Positions 1 through 9,821 of a stretch of DNA of 64,000 nt are shown in pieces (positions within the stretch are counted from its first letter, which is position 1; every line of letters starts with the position of its first letter). The position numbers and the translations under genes are program-made. The notes under the pieces are model-generated. The model had not been told where the DNA came from. It made no database searches and saw only the letters and a program-made list of their open reading frames with translations. Location of the stretch: contig JANQRE010000010.1 in NCBI GenBank assembly GCA_028284705.1, positions 62,001 through 126,000 on the forward strand. Direction: 5' to 3'. Source of the stretch: Paracoccaceae bacterium (GTDB lineage: Bacteria; Pseudomonadota; Alphaproteobacteria; Rhodobacterales; Rhodobacteraceae).

Positions 1-16
1 CTATAAATATAGAATC

Positions 17-349
17 ATGAAAGTGTTTGAAGAGACCGACCTCTCCCTCGTCGAAGCCGCCAGCGCCTATGCCGCGCTTGGTTCTGAACAGCGTCTGGCC
101 CTGTTGCGGCATCTGACCCGCTCGGGCCAGGACGGCATATCCATCGGCGCGCTGGGTGAGGCGACGGGCCTGTCGGGCGCAAACCTGACCCATCATCTGA
201 AGATTTTGGCAGGCGCCGGTCTGATCCGTCAGGAGAAACAGGGCCGCTCGGTGATTTGTGCGGCGGCGGATTATGAGACCTTCAAGCGCTTGAACGATTT
301 TCTGATGGCCGAATGCTGCGCCGATATGGAAGAGCACGATCATGGCTGA
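17..349 (+). CDS. ArsR-family winged-helix regulator
   Basis: A 110-residue protein of the usual ArsR/SmtB length. Residues about 15-85 hold the winged helix, with LGSEQRLALLRHL as the first helix and LSGANLTHHLKILAGAGLI as the recognition helix region. The C-terminal tail carries a Cys-Cys pair and EEHDHG, which could bind arsenic or a metal. Family members repress efflux genes and release DNA when metal or metalloid binds. It overlaps the following permease gene by 8 bases, so the two are translated together and the regulator probably controls the permease. The window begins only 16 bases upstream, so its operator cannot be judged fully. Confidence 0.9.
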   Translation: MKVFEETDLSLVEAASAYAALGSEQRLALLRHLTRSGQDGISIGALGEATGLSGANLTHHLKILAGAGLIRQEKQGRSVICAAADYETFKRLNDFLMAECCADMEEHDHG

Positions 350-1376
350 CATCACCACTCCATCATCCACCCTGATGGGTGGCCTCTGGCGGCATGCGCG
401 CAGTGCCTGGGCGGTGATCATCGCGATCCTGATCGCGCTGGCGTTCTTCGATCCCGGCCAGTTGGGGCCGAGCCTGCAGAAGACTGTCGAAGCCTTTGGG
501 CATACGGCGATTTTCATCACCTTCGCGGTGCTCGCCATCGGGTATCTGAAAGCCAGCGGGGCGGAGGCGATGGTCGCGGAGGCCTTCAAGGGCAATGAGA
601 TGCGCATGATCCTCTTCGCCTCCGCGCTCGGTGGTCTGGCGCCGTTTTGCTCCTGCGAGGTTATTCCCTTTATCGCAGCGTTACTCGCCGCGGGCGCACC
701 GCTCTCGGCCGTCATGGCGTTCTGGCTGTCCTCACCGCTAATGGACCCGGCGATGTTTCTGATCACCTCCGGCACGCTTGGGTTCGAGTTTGCTGTTGCT
801 AAGACAATCTCAGCGGTCGGCATGGGGCTTCTGGGCGGCTTCGGCGTGATGCTCTTTGCGAAATCTGCCCTTTTTGCCGACCCGCTGCGCAGCGATGGTC
901 CGGTCGGCGGCTGCGGCTGTGGCTCGCCCTTCAAAGGCACACCTGTCTGGGCCTTTTGGGCAGAGCGCAAGCGCATCGAGACGTTCCGCAAGACCGTCAT
1001 CGACAACGCGCTGTTTCTAGGCAAATGGCTGCTTCTGGCCTATCTGTTGGAGAGCCTGATGCTGGTCTATGTGCCGGCGGAGTGGATCAGCACCTTCCTT
1101 GGCGGCATGGGTATCGGCCCGGTGATCCTTGGCGCCCTGGTCGGCGCGCCTGCCTACCTGAACGGTTATGCCGCCGTGCCGCTCATCGATGCGATGCTGA
1201 CGCAAGGCATGTCCAACGGCGCCGCGATGTCCTTCATGCTGGCCGGTGGCGTGAGTTGTATCCCCGCCGCTGTGGCGGTCTGGGCTTTGGTCAAACCACG
1301 CATCTTCGGCGCCTATCTGGGCTTTGCCTTCATCGGCGCGGTCATTGCGGGCCTGACCTGGAACATCCTCGCCTAG
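342..1376 (+). CDS. ArsP-like permease (UPF0718/COG0701)
   Basis: A 344-residue integral membrane protein with about eight hydrophobic segments. It has the family's cysteine motif PFCSCEVIPF at residues 101-110 and a Cys-rich cytoplasmic loop with CGCG at 191-194. Relatives include ArsP, which exports trivalent organoarsenicals, but most COG0701 proteins have no proven substrate. The start overlaps the ArsR gene, which supports a metalloid or thiophilic-metal export role. The substrate is an inference from the cysteines and the neighbour. Confidence 0.85.
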   Translation: MADITTPSSTLMGGLWRHARSAWAVIIAILIALAFFDPGQLGPSLQKTVEAFGHTAIFITFAVLAIGYLKASGAEAMVAEAFKGNEMRMILFASALGGLAPFCSCEVIPFIAALLAAGAPLSAVMAFWLSSPLMDPAMFLITSGTLGFEFAVAKTISAVGMGLLGGFGVMLFAKSALFADPLRSDGPVGGCGCGSPFKGTPVWAFWAERKRIETFRKTVIDNALFLGKWLLLAYLLESLMLVYVPAEWISTFLGGMGIGPVILGALVGAPAYLNGYAAVPLIDAMLTQGMSNGAAMSFMLAGGVSCIPAAVAVWALVKPRIFGAYLGFAFIGAVIAGLTWNILA

Positions 1377-1444
1377 TCACAGGGACGTCACACAGACGTG
1401 CCGTTGCTCCGCCCTGCCCCATGCTTTAAGCCCTATCGGACTGC

Positions 1445-2764
1445 ATGGGACTGCCGGAGTGGGGCATGTATCGCGTCTGGAACTTCGTGACGAACTATTC
1501 GCTGCTGCTGATTTTCGGCGCGCTGACCGCGCTGATCTGGGCGAATATCGATCCGCATGGCTATCACCACTTCGTTGAGACACCGCTGTGGTTCAACGAT
1601 CTGATCGGGCTCGATTACAGCTATTGGACCAAGACCTATGGCGAGGGCTACGAGAAATACGAAGTCGGCGACATCACCAAGGTCGTGACGCTGCATTATC
1701 TCGTGAATGATATGCTCATGGCCTTCTTCTTTGCCATTGCGGCAAAGGAGGTCTGGGAGGCAATTATTCTTAAGAACGGATCGTTGCGCGGGCGAAAGGC
1801 TGCAACGCCGTTGTTTGCAACGGCGGGCGGAATGTTCGGCCCGGTTGCGGTCTATCTGGGGCTCGCGCTCTTTCTGGGGTCAGACACCTATAATGCCGTT
1901 GCCAATGGCTGGGCGATCCCGACCGCGACGGATATCGCCTTCTCGTACCTTGTGGGCCGTGTCGTTTTCGGTGCCGGACACCCGGCGGTGCGCTTTCTGC
2001 TGCTTCTTGCGATTGCGGATGATGCGGCGGGGCTGATCATTCTTGCGGTGTTCTACCCGTCGGGAGACCTCGCCCCGGCTTGGCTGCTCCTTTCGCTGGG
2101 TGCGGCGGTGGGGGTGTTTGTCCTGTTCAACTGGCTGCCCCGCAGGTTGGATCGGCACAACCAGACCCGCCCGAACTCGACCTTTGTGCGCAAACGGCTG
2201 CATTTCGTACCCTACGCGATCGCCGCCGCGTTCAGCTGGTTTGGTTTTGCGCAGTCCGGTTTGCACCCGGCCCTTGGATTGCTGCCAATTGTGCCGACCA
2301 TCCCGCATGCAGATCGGGCGTTCGGGATCTTTGCCGAGGCTGAGCAGTATCTGACGGACCTGCTGAACCGGATCGAACATGCGCTCAAATATCCGGTGGA
2401 GATCATTCTGTTCTTCTTCGGCCTTCTGAACGCGGGCGTCGAGTTTTCGTCCATCGGGGATGCGACCTGGCTGGTTCTTGCAGGCCTTCTGGTCGGGAAA
2501 CCCGTCGGCATTTTGCTCTTTGGATGGATCGCGGCGAAACCTCTGAACCTCGGATTGCCGCAGGGGATGCGGATCGTCGATCTGGTGGTCATCGGATGCG
2601 TCGCGGCGATTGGCTTTACCGTGTCCCTCTTTGTGGCCTCGGTCGCCTTCGAGCCCGGCCAGATTCAGGATGCCGCCAAAATGGGTGCGCTGTTGAGCTT
2701 TTTTGCCGCCGTGATCTCGGTTGTCGCCGGACGATTGTTTCGCGTCGAGAAACAACACATGTGA
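1445..2764 (+). CDS. nhaA: Na+/H+ antiporter NhaA
   Basis: A 439-residue inner-membrane antiporter with about 12 hydrophobic segments. ATDIAFS at residues 161-167 and the two adjacent aspartates in ADDAAG (D192, D193) match the NhaA ion-binding site. It exchanges cytoplasmic Na+ for external H+ and fits a marine lifestyle. It is longer than E. coli NhaA (388), with an extra loop after the first helix (about residues 40-75). The ATG at 1466 is an alternative start. It stands alone between the permease and the capsule genes. Confidence 0.93.
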   Translation: MGLPEWGMYRVWNFVTNYSLLLIFGALTALIWANIDPHGYHHFVETPLWFNDLIGLDYSYWTKTYGEGYEKYEVGDITKVVTLHYLVNDMLMAFFFAIAAKEVWEAIILKNGSLRGRKAATPLFATAGGMFGPVAVYLGLALFLGSDTYNAVANGWAIPTATDIAFSYLVGRVVFGAGHPAVRFLLLLAIADDAAGLIILAVFYPSGDLAPAWLLLSLGAAVGVFVLFNWLPRRLDRHNQTRPNSTFVRKRLHFVPYAIAAAFSWFGFAQSGLHPALGLLPIVPTIPHADRAFGIFAEAEQYLTDLLNRIEHALKYPVEIILFFFGLLNAGVEFSSIGDATWLVLAGLLVGKPVGILLFGWIAAKPLNLGLPQGMRIVDLVVIGCVAAIGFTVSLFVASVAFEPGQIQDAAKMGALLSFFAAVISVVAGRLFRVEKQHM

Positions 2765-2967
2765 TCTGGGCGGTTGCGAGGCCGATTGTTTCTCGATTCG
2801 ACAGTAATCGCGCGGCAAATTTGCCTTATTCGCGCCATATTTACGGAAAGTTCATTGAAATTCAGGCCTATGCTCCGACATAATGCCGCCCAAAAGCTGA
2901 CCTAGAACGTCGGCAAGCTGCTCCGTGGGCTTAAATCGCGGAATATCCGAGGTGGGGCTGAGCCCGA

Positions 2968-3627
2968 ATGATAGAGTTTCGAAATGTCAGCAAGTCCTTC
3001 TGGACGGGCACGCAGCGCAAGGTGATCCTTGACCGCGCCTCGTTCCGTGTGGAACTGGGCAATTCGATTGGCATTCTGGCCCCGAACGGCACCGGCAAGA
3101 CAACGCTGATCAACATGATGGCGGGGCTTGAAAAGCCTGATGAGGGCGAGATTTTGCGCACCTCGCGCATCTCCTTCCCTTTAGGCTTCATGGGCGGAGT
3201 CGTTCCCAAACACACAGCGATGGAGAACTGCCGTTACATCGCACGGCTCTATTCGCTCGACCCCGACTACATCGAGGCTTTCTGTCGCTATTTGTGCGAT
3301 CTGGAAGAGTATTTCGACATGCCGGTCGGGACCTATTCGCAAGGCATGCGCGCGCGCTTCACATTTGCCCTGATGCTGGCGCTCGATTTCGACATTTATC
3401 TGATCGATGAAGGCATGCCGGCAACAACTGATGTGGAATTTAACCGAAAAGCAGGATCGATCCTTAAAGATCGTCTGCAACATGCAACCATTGTGGTGGT
3501 GTCGCACCAGGCAGATACGCTGGAAAAGTTCTGCAACTCCGCAGGTGTGCTTCTGAACGGTCAGTTGCACATGTTCGACACGCTGGAAGAGGCGAAGACG
3601 CTCTATGACTACGAAACCAAAAGCTAA
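2968..3627 (+). CDS. Capsular polysaccharide ABC exporter ATPase (KpsT-like)
   Basis: A 219-residue ABC ATPase of the polysaccharide-export subfamily. Walker A is APNGTGKTT at residues 38-46. The signature region reads YSQGMRARFTFAL, followed by the Walker B stretch DIYLIDEG, which is the KpsT form of these motifs. KpsT powers export of group 2-type capsule through a KpsM permease. The next gene (KpsE-like) overlaps it by 23 bases. No KpsM permease gene lies in the window, so the partner must be elsewhere. Confidence 0.88.
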   Translation: MIEFRNVSKSFWTGTQRKVILDRASFRVELGNSIGILAPNGTGKTTLINMMAGLEKPDEGEILRTSRISFPLGFMGGVVPKHTAMENCRYIARLYSLDPDYIEAFCRYLCDLEEYFDMPVGTYSQGMRARFTFALMLALDFDIYLIDEGMPATTDVEFNRKAGSILKDRLQHATIVVVSHQADTLEKFCNSAGVLLNGQLHMFDTLEEAKTLYDYETKS

Positions 3628-5311
3628 GAAGTATCGCATTCGTCGCAGCGAATTCAGCCCGCCCGCCACGGATGAGGCCAAGGCGGCCGCGCCTGCGCCG
3701 TCGAACTCTCCTGCCGCGCCCAAGGCGGCTGAAGCGGAGAGACCGGAAGCAGCCGTTGAAAAGATGTTCGCGCCTGGTGCGACGGATGATGGCTTTGGCA
3801 GCCAGACCTTTCCGACCAAGAACGAAGCAGCGCCGGAGCCTGCACCCTCTGCGCCCAAAGCTGCAGGGGACAGCCCGCTTTCCGTGCCAGCCGCCATTGA
3901 TGCGATCAAGCGTGAAGGGTTGACCGGACGGCAGTTGCGCATGGCGCGACGTGTGGCCCAGCGGCAGGGGCTGAGCCCGACCTCAGACTATGACGCCGTG
4001 CGGCTTCTGCGTGCCCAAGGCATCGATCCTTTCAAACAGGCAAACATGCTGGAGGTCGTCGCTTCCGAAAAAACGGCTGCGCAGAGCACGCAACGTATCG
4101 CGCAAGTGCCGTCGACAAAAATCCAGCAGCCTTCCCTGCCCTCGACGCAGGTCCTGACCCCCAATGATCGCGCGCAAGATATCATGGAGATTCAGCGCGA
4201 TATCGGTCGCAGACGGCGTCGGCGCGCCACGCTTCTGGCCATTCGCCTCGCGATCTTCGTACTGCTGCCCACCTTCGTGGCGGGGTACTACTATTACGCC
4301 GTTGCGACGCCGATGTATGCGACGAAGTCAGAGTTCGTGATCCAGCAGGCTGATGCCGCGGGCGGCGGCGGTCTGGGCTCAGGCCTTCTATCGGGAACGG
4401 GGCTTGCCAACTCGCAGGACTCCATCGCCGTGCAAGGTTATCTGCAGTCACGGGACGCGATGCTGCGCCTCGATGACGACCTTGGGTTCAAATCGCATTT
4501 CAGCGAAGCGGAAATCGATGATATCCAGCGCCTCGACACCGAAGCCACCAATGAGGCGGCGTATAAGGTGTATCAGAAACGCGTGCGCATCGGCTATGAT
4601 CCGACCGAAGGCATCCTGAAAATGGAGGTCGCGGCGGCAAGTCCTGATGTGTCCGCCGAGTTCTCCGAACGCCTGATTTCCTATGCAGAAGAGCGCGTCG
4701 ATCAGTTGAGTGCTCGAAAACGCGACGACCAATTGGCGGGAGCGGATGCGTCGCGCCGGGAGGCCAATGAGAAGATGGTCGCCGCCCAACAGCGCATTGT
4801 CGACCTGCAGGAGAAACTCGGCGTTCTGAGCCCAGAAACCGAGGTATCGACGATCTTCGCGCAAATCTCTCAATTGGAAAGCGCTCTGATCGAGGAACGC
4901 CTCGCGCTGCGGCAATTTTTGTCAAATGCACGGCCAAGCCAGCCCCGCGTGAACGCGGCAGAAAACAAAATCGCAGAGCTGGAAACCCTGATCGCTGAGA
5001 AGCGGGCACAACTGACGGAAAGCTCCACAGGGGCTGAATCTCTCGCACGCATTTCCGGCGAACTCTTAGTCGCCCAGACGGAGCTCACAACCCGTCAGGA
5101 ACTCCTGGCCCAGGCTGAAGCGGCCTACGAGGCCGCGCGGCTCGAGGCGAACCGTCAAGTGCGGTATCTCTCGGTCGCAGTCAGCCCCGTGGCACCGGAC
5201 GAACCCACCTACCCCCGCGCCTTTGAGAACACGATCCTCGCCTTCTTGATCTTCTCCGGCATTTACCTGATGGTCTCGCTCACGTCTTCGATCCTGCGCG
5301 AACAAGTGTGA
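3605..5311 (+). CDS. Capsule export inner-membrane protein (KpsE-like)
   Basis: A 568-residue protein. Residues 1-110 are Ala/Pro/Lys-rich and look disordered. About 90-150 form a small helical region with QLRMARRVAQRQGL. One transmembrane helix is at about 210-235 (AIRLAIFVLLPTFVAGYYYY), a long coiled-coil periplasmic domain runs to about 540, and a second transmembrane helix lies near the C-terminus. This layout is that of KpsE/Wzc-like polysaccharide co-polymerases that bridge the inner membrane and the outer-membrane exporter. The long N-terminal extension is larger than in E. coli KpsE. It overlaps kpsT upstream and kdsA downstream (GTGA), indicating one transcript. Confidence 0.82.
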   Translation: MTTKPKAKKYRIRRSEFSPPATDEAKAAAPAPSNSPAAPKAAEAERPEAAVEKMFAPGATDDGFGSQTFPTKNEAAPEPAPSAPKAAGDSPLSVPAAIDAIKREGLTGRQLRMARRVAQRQGLSPTSDYDAVRLLRAQGIDPFKQANMLEVVASEKTAAQSTQRIAQVPSTKIQQPSLPSTQVLTPNDRAQDIMEIQRDIGRRRRRRATLLAIRLAIFVLLPTFVAGYYYYAVATPMYATKSEFVIQQADAAGGGGLGSGLLSGTGLANSQDSIAVQGYLQSRDAMLRLDDDLGFKSHFSEAEIDDIQRLDTEATNEAAYKVYQKRVRIGYDPTEGILKMEVAAASPDVSAEFSERLISYAEERVDQLSARKRDDQLAGADASRREANEKMVAAQQRIVDLQEKLGVLSPETEVSTIFAQISQLESALIEERLALRQFLSNARPSQPRVNAAENKIAELETLIAEKRAQLTESSTGAESLARISGELLVAQTELTTRQELLAQAEAAYEAARLEANRQVRYLSVAVSPVAPDEPTYPRAFENTILAFLIFSGIYLMVSLTSSILREQV

Positions 5312-6150
5312 GTTTCATGAAAACCGTCGAATTCGGCCCTGTCCGAGCGAGCAATGACCTGCCCCTCACGGTCATTGCCGGCCCCTGTCAGTTGGAAAGC
5401 CGTGACCACGCACTGATGATCGCCGAGGCGATGGCGAAGGCCTGCGCGGAGGTCGGCGCTGGCTATGTGTTCAAAGCCTCTTACGACAAGGCAAACCGCA
5501 CCTCACTGTCGGGCAAACGTGGGCTCGGAATTGACGACGGACTGCGGGTTCTGGCCGACGTGAAGGCGGAGATCGGATGCCCAGCGCTAACGGATGTGCA
5601 CGCACCGGATCAATGTGCACCCGCTGCCGAGGCCGTTGATATATTGCAAATCCCCGCCTTCCTGAGCCGTCAGACCGACCTCTTGGTGGCCGCAGGCGAA
5701 ACCGGTGCCGTGGTCAACATCAAGAAGGGCCAGTTCCTCGCCCCCTGGGATATGCCGAACGTGATCTCGAAGGTCGAGAGCACCGGCAATACGCGCATTC
5801 TTCTGACCGAACGCGGCGCGTCCTTCGGCTACAACACACTTGTCGCCGATTTCCGCAGCCTGCCGACGATGGCCAAAACCGGCTACCCGGTGATCATGGA
5901 CGCCACCCATTCGGTGCAGCAGCCGGGCGGACAGGGTGGCTCCTCCGGCGGTCAGCGCGAATTTGCACCGGTGATGGCCCGAGCGGCTGTTTCGCTGGGC
6001 ATTGCCGGTGTCTTCATCGAGACACATCAGGACCCGGACACCGCCCCATCCGATGGTCCAAACATGATCCCGCTTGACCAGATGCCGACCCTTGTGGCGT
6101 CACTCATGGAGTTTGACAAACTGGCCAAAGCGGACCCGATGCGGGTCTAG
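5308..6150 (+). CDS. kdsA: 3-deoxy-8-phosphooctulonate synthase KdsA
   Basis: A 280-residue KDO-8-phosphate synthase that condenses phosphoenolpyruvate with arabinose-5-phosphate. Recognisable motifs are AGPCQLESRDHA near the N-terminus, FKASYDKANRTS, TDVHAPDQ, and PVIMDATHSVQQPGG. The GTG start overlaps the stop of the KpsE-like gene in GTGA; an ATG at 5317 is a possible alternative. Linkage to capsule export genes suggests that KDO here serves the capsule linker or a KDO-containing polymer as well as lipid A. Confidence 0.94.
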   Translation: MSFMKTVEFGPVRASNDLPLTVIAGPCQLESRDHALMIAEAMAKACAEVGAGYVFKASYDKANRTSLSGKRGLGIDDGLRVLADVKAEIGCPALTDVHAPDQCAPAAEAVDILQIPAFLSRQTDLLVAAGETGAVVNIKKGQFLAPWDMPNVISKVESTGNTRILLTERGASFGYNTLVADFRSLPTMAKTGYPVIMDATHSVQQPGGQGGSSGGQREFAPVMARAAVSLGIAGVFIETHQDPDTAPSDGPNMIPLDQMPTLVASLMEFDKLAKADPMRV

Positions 6151-7321
6151 CAGACCTGACCCGTGACCCAACCCGATGACCAGGCCCATTGGAAGTTGTA
6201 GCCGCCAAGCCATCCCGTGACATCCACGACTTCCCCGATGAAATAGAGCCCGGCACCTGCCGCGCCTCCATCGTTTTGTTGTCGAGCGCTGATGTATCGA
6301 CCCCGCCCAGCGTGACCTCCGCGGTGCGATAACCCTCGGTGCCGGTCGGCCACAAAACCCAGCTATGCACTGCCTCGTGGAGTGCATCGAGTTTGGCATT
6401 GTTTTGATCGGCCAGATTGCCAACGAGCCCGCTGCGCAAGGTGATCTGCGCTGCCAAGCGCTCCGGCACCAGGGTTGCAAGCGCATTCTTGATCGATTGC
6501 CGCCCATGGGATTGCCGCATGGCCACCAAAATCTCCGCGCAGTTTTGCCCGGCACAGAGGTCGACCAATATCGCGTCGCCTTCTCGCCAATAGGAGGAAA
6601 TCTGCAGGATCGACGGCCCCGAGAGCCCTCGATGGGTGAACAGCATCCCTTCATCGAAGTGCGCCTGTTTTGTCACAACTGACGCTTCCACAGACACGCC
6701 CGAGAGGGCCCGCATACCCTCCAGATCCTTGTCGCCGAAGGTGAGCGGCACGAGGGCCGGTCGTGTCTCGACGACAGGCAGGCCGAACTGCTCTGCCACG
6801 CGATACCCAAATGATGTCGCGCCCATTTTTGGAATGGATTTGCCGCCTGACGCGATGACGAGACTGGAGCAAGTCGCGGCCTGACCATCGAGTTCAAGGG
6901 CAAAGCCATCGCCTTGACGCCGAATGTTTGCGGCGGATGTCTGGAGCTTCATTTCTGCTCCGGCGTTCTTGAGATCATGCACCAGCAAATCGATGATTTG
7001 CCTCGAGGACCCATCACAAAAGAGCTGTCCCAGCGTCTTCTCATGCCAGGCGATGCCCGCCGCATCCACCCGCGCGATAAAGTCCCATTGTGTGAAGCGC
7101 GCCAATGGCGAGATCGCAAAATGCTGATTTTGGGACAAAAACCGTTCAGGAGTGATCTCCAGATTGGAAAAATTGCACCGGCCCCCACCGGAAATGCGGA
7201 TCTTCTCGCCGGGCGCTTTTGCGTGGTCGATGATCAGAACCCGCCGCCCGCGCCTGGCCGCCTCGACCGCACAAAACATCCCCGCGGCGCCCGCTCCGAT
7301 GACGATCACATCGTACTTCAT
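6147..7321 (-). pseudogene. BaiN/HI0933-type flavoprotein, single-base frameshift
   Basis: The protein begins MKYDVIVIGAGAAGMF (FAD-binding GxGxxG) and contains RISGGGRCNFSN, both typical of the HI0933/BaiN oxidoreductase family. The frame is lost near 6249-6251. After MEARQVPG the open frame becomes non-homologous, whereas the next frame reads LYFIGEVVDVTGWLGGYNFQ, the conserved family ending, and stops at 6147. One missing G in the run CCGGG (coding strand) explains it. Either the gene is broken or the base is a sequencing error. The unbroken open frame runs 6104-7354. Its restored stop overlaps kdsA convergently by four bases. Confidence 0.8.
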
Positions 7322-7412
7322 GGGCGCGGGATAGTGCGGTTGCTGGGGGCTCACAAGTCAACATTTTTGACTTGCAGCATCGCCTGGGCCACACTAAATC
7401 ACCTGACACAGT

Positions 7413-7487
7413 TGGGATGTAGCCAAGTGGTAAGGCAACTGTTTTTGGTACAGTGTATCGTAGGTTCGAATCCTACCATCCCAGCCA
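7413..7487 (+). tRNA. tRNA-Gln (anticodon TTG)
   Basis: The acceptor arms TGGGATG (7413-7419) and CATCCCA (7477-7483) pair fully. The anticodon stem-loop is ACTGT-TTTTGGT-ACAGT with anticodon TTG. The T arm contains GGTTCGAATCC, discriminator G is at 7484, and CCA is encoded at 7485-7487. An integrative remnant follows immediately, so this tRNA may have served as an insertion point. Confidence 0.95.
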
Positions 7488-7707
7488 GCACAAAAATTTT
7501 ATTTAATAACAAGTACTTAGCGGAAATTAAGGCCGTGTTTTCGGGGGCATGCAGGCAATCCGGCATCATACTCCGGTCTCAGAAGCTCGGTTTAGGGCCA
7601 GAATCCCTGGCTTGTCTCGGAATGCCCTGAAGACGCTAGCAGTTTGCAGAGAGTGCATCAGCCATGATGGCGGGCACGATCACAAGAATTTTGGGCTTAT
7701 TGCTAAT

Positions 7708-9384
7708 TCAGAGAGTGGCGAAGAGCTCGCGCTGCTCGCGCCAGCCAATTGGTATCTCGTTACGTAAAAGAAACTCGCTTGTCAGTCCGACGGGCTGCTG
7801 GCCTTCATGAATCCGCCGGACGATATCCGGTGCGAGAAATGCAAGCTCGATGAGATGCTGTATGCGGCGTTTGGAGATACATTCGGCCTCCGCAATCTCA
7901 GAGAACGTTTTGCCGCATTTTATCGCCGCAAGGTACTTGTGAGCCCTAGCGATATTCCGGAAGAGCTTTTCATCACGGGGACGAACATCACCTTCAATAA
8001 CAAGCTTGGTTTCGACACCACGCTTCCGGTGTTGAAAAGGAGCAATTACTTCAAGCGCCCGAGGGTCAATCGTCTCCTCCGCAATGTCGAACTCAGTCGA
8101 AAGAGCATGGGTCGAGAGGCTGATCTTGATCTGCCCTGGTTCGACGCTGACCTGGTCCACGAAACTAAGGATCAGACGACTCGGTCCAGAGTTGCCGGAA
8201 GGTACAACAGACGCGATTTTGGCGGTCTTGTTCCGGAGAGCCGCTATCGCCTCAGCAGACATCCCCGATGCAGCGTCGCGGATAAATTCAGGAGCTTCCA
8301 TTTTGCGATGCACCAGGCGTTCCACAAACGCCTCGAGTTCAGGCCCTGGCAGGCGCCAACCTGAATTGTCCTTCTTTCCGCGTTCTTTGATCAGTCGGTT
8401 TGAAACGTAGTAACGAAGCCTCGCCCCGGTTGCGGTTTTTGAGTGCGTTGCTGTCAGGCGATCACCGGTTTCATCGAAGACCTTGCCTGCAAGCAGTGAA
8501 ACCGGAGGCCTGCCGACACTGCGCCCCCGACCTCCCGGAAGTCGTGCTCTTGTAGATGCGGCCTGAAGCCTGACCTGGACTTCGTCCCATTCCTTCGGAT
8601 CGATGATCGGCGGATGCAGCCCGGCGTAGACATTGCCGTGGTGACGGATACGGCCTGCGTAAATGGGATTGCTGAGGATGTATTGAATGTTACTACGCGA
8701 GAATTTTACACCGCCGGTTCGCTCGCCCGACGATAGCTGTCGAATGCGCGTACGAAACCCACGCGCGTCGCATTCTTCCTTCACCAGCCGTATATTTCCA
8801 AAGTCCTGGTAGAGCCTGAAAATCGCCCGGACTAGTCCGGCATGGGACTCATTGATCTTGAGACTGCGACCGTCCGGATCGTAGCCGATCGGAACGTTTG
8901 CGCCCATCCAGAGGCCCTTTTTCTTAGAAGCCGCAAACTTGTCGCGGATACGCTCGGCAGTCACTTCGCGTTCAAACTGCGCGAAGGAAAGGAGCATGTT
9001 GAGCGTCAGCCGCCCCATACTGGTTGCCGTGTTGAAAGATTGTGTGACCGAGACGAACGAGGCACAGGCAGCATCGAGCCGGTCCACGATCTTCGCGAAA
9101 TCCGAAAGCGATCGCGTCAGTCGGTCGATCTTGTAGACGAGGATCTGGTCGATTTCTCCTTCGTCGATGGCGGTCAGTAGCCGGGTAAGTGCAGGCCGTG
9201 CCAACGTGCCGCCTGACAAGCCACCGTCGTCGTAGCGTTCAGGCAGCAGGATCCAGCCTTCGGCTTTCTGACTTGCGATATAGGCGACACAGGCTTCGTA
9301 CTGCGCATCAAGGGAATTGAAGTCCTGCTCCAGACCCTCTTCGGAGCTCTTCCGCGTATAGATGGCACACCTTATTCGCTTCAT
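7708..9384 (-). CDS. Large serine recombinase
   Basis: A 558-residue protein. The N-terminal resolvase domain (about 1-150) starts RCAIYTRKSSEEG with the catalytic Ser at 13 and contains the YKIDRLTRS and QFEREVTAERI motifs. A recombinase domain (about 160-270, IGYDPDGRSL and SNIQYILSNPIYAG) and a zinc-ribbon-like/coiled-coil region follow. Such enzymes integrate and excise phages and islands by cutting att sites through a phosphoserine bond. It overlaps the DUF2924 gene upstream by four bases. This recombinase-DUF2924-DUF3489 order recurs in alphaproteobacterial genomes. Confidence 0.93.
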   Translation of the reverse strand: MKRIRCAIYTRKSSEEGLEQDFNSLDAQYEACVAYIASQKAEGWILLPERYDDGGLSGGTLARPALTRLLTAIDEGEIDQILVYKIDRLTRSLSDFAKIVDRLDAACASFVSVTQSFNTATSMGRLTLNMLLSFAQFEREVTAERIRDKFAASKKKGLWMGANVPIGYDPDGRSLKINESHAGLVRAIFRLYQDFGNIRLVKEECDARGFRTRIRQLSSGERTGGVKFSRSNIQYILSNPIYAGRIRHHGNVYAGLHPPIIDPKEWDEVQVRLQAASTRARLPGGRGRSVGRPPVSLLAGKVFDETGDRLTATHSKTATGARLRYYVSNRLIKERGKKDNSGWRLPGPELEAFVERLVHRKMEAPEFIRDAASGMSAEAIAALRNKTAKIASVVPSGNSGPSRLILSFVDQVSVEPGQIKISLSTHALSTEFDIAEETIDPRALEVIAPFQHRKRGVETKLVIEGDVRPRDEKLFRNIARAHKYLAAIKCGKTFSEIAEAECISKRRIQHLIELAFLAPDIVRRIHEGQQPVGLTSEFLLRNEIPIGWREQRELFATL

Positions 9385-9821
9385 TTCTGTTGCCTCCGTG
9401 GAGAGAGCAGTCCGAAGAAGCGAGGTCCCGACCAGGTCGTGCCCGTGATCTTCCGTGAGATTGCCGACAGTGATTTGTACTCACGCCCGTCAAACTGAAA
9501 GCCCTCGCTCGTGACCTCGACCTGATAGCTGCGCCCGTTCCACTCCCTGATGAGGAGAGCGCCTGGTTTCAGATCGTGCGACACCTTGGTTGAAGTTACT
9601 CGATCGGCGGCTGCAGATTTCAATGCACGCACTAGGTAGGGGGGAATACCGCCAGCCACCGCGCTTTGCTCCTCCCAAAGGAGGACCTTCCTCATGAGGC
9701 CCATTGACGTGTAGTGCGGTGGCGCTTGGCCAAATTTCCTTTTCCATGCCTTGCAAAGTTCGGTGCGGCCGAGCTTTTTAAGCTCGACCGACCGGGCGGC
9801 CACATCAAATTCCGGCGTCAT
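9381..9821 (-). CDS. DUF2924 protein
   Basis: A 146-residue protein. It has the DUF2924 layout: an N-terminal helical part (LGRTELCKAWKRKFGQAPP, LMRKVLLWEEQ) and a C-terminal beta-rich part with GALLIREWNGRSYQVEV, EGFQFDGREYKSLSAIS and ITGTTWSGPRFFGL. The last segment resembles the small domain often met beside recombinases and is thought to bind DNA, though no function is proven. It overlaps both neighbours by four bases, so all three are one operon. Confidence 0.85.
   Translation of the reverse strand: MTPEFDVAARSVELKKLGRTELCKAWKRKFGQAPPHYTSMGLMRKVLLWEEQSAVAGGIPPYLVRALKSAAADRVTSTKVSHDLKPGALLIREWNGRSYQVEVTSEGFQFDGREYKSLSAISRKITGTTWSGPRFFGLLSPRRQQK

Noticed and set aside
2931-3215. Minus-strand frame over the KpsT gene
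   Set aside because: It is the antisense of a clear ABC ATPase.
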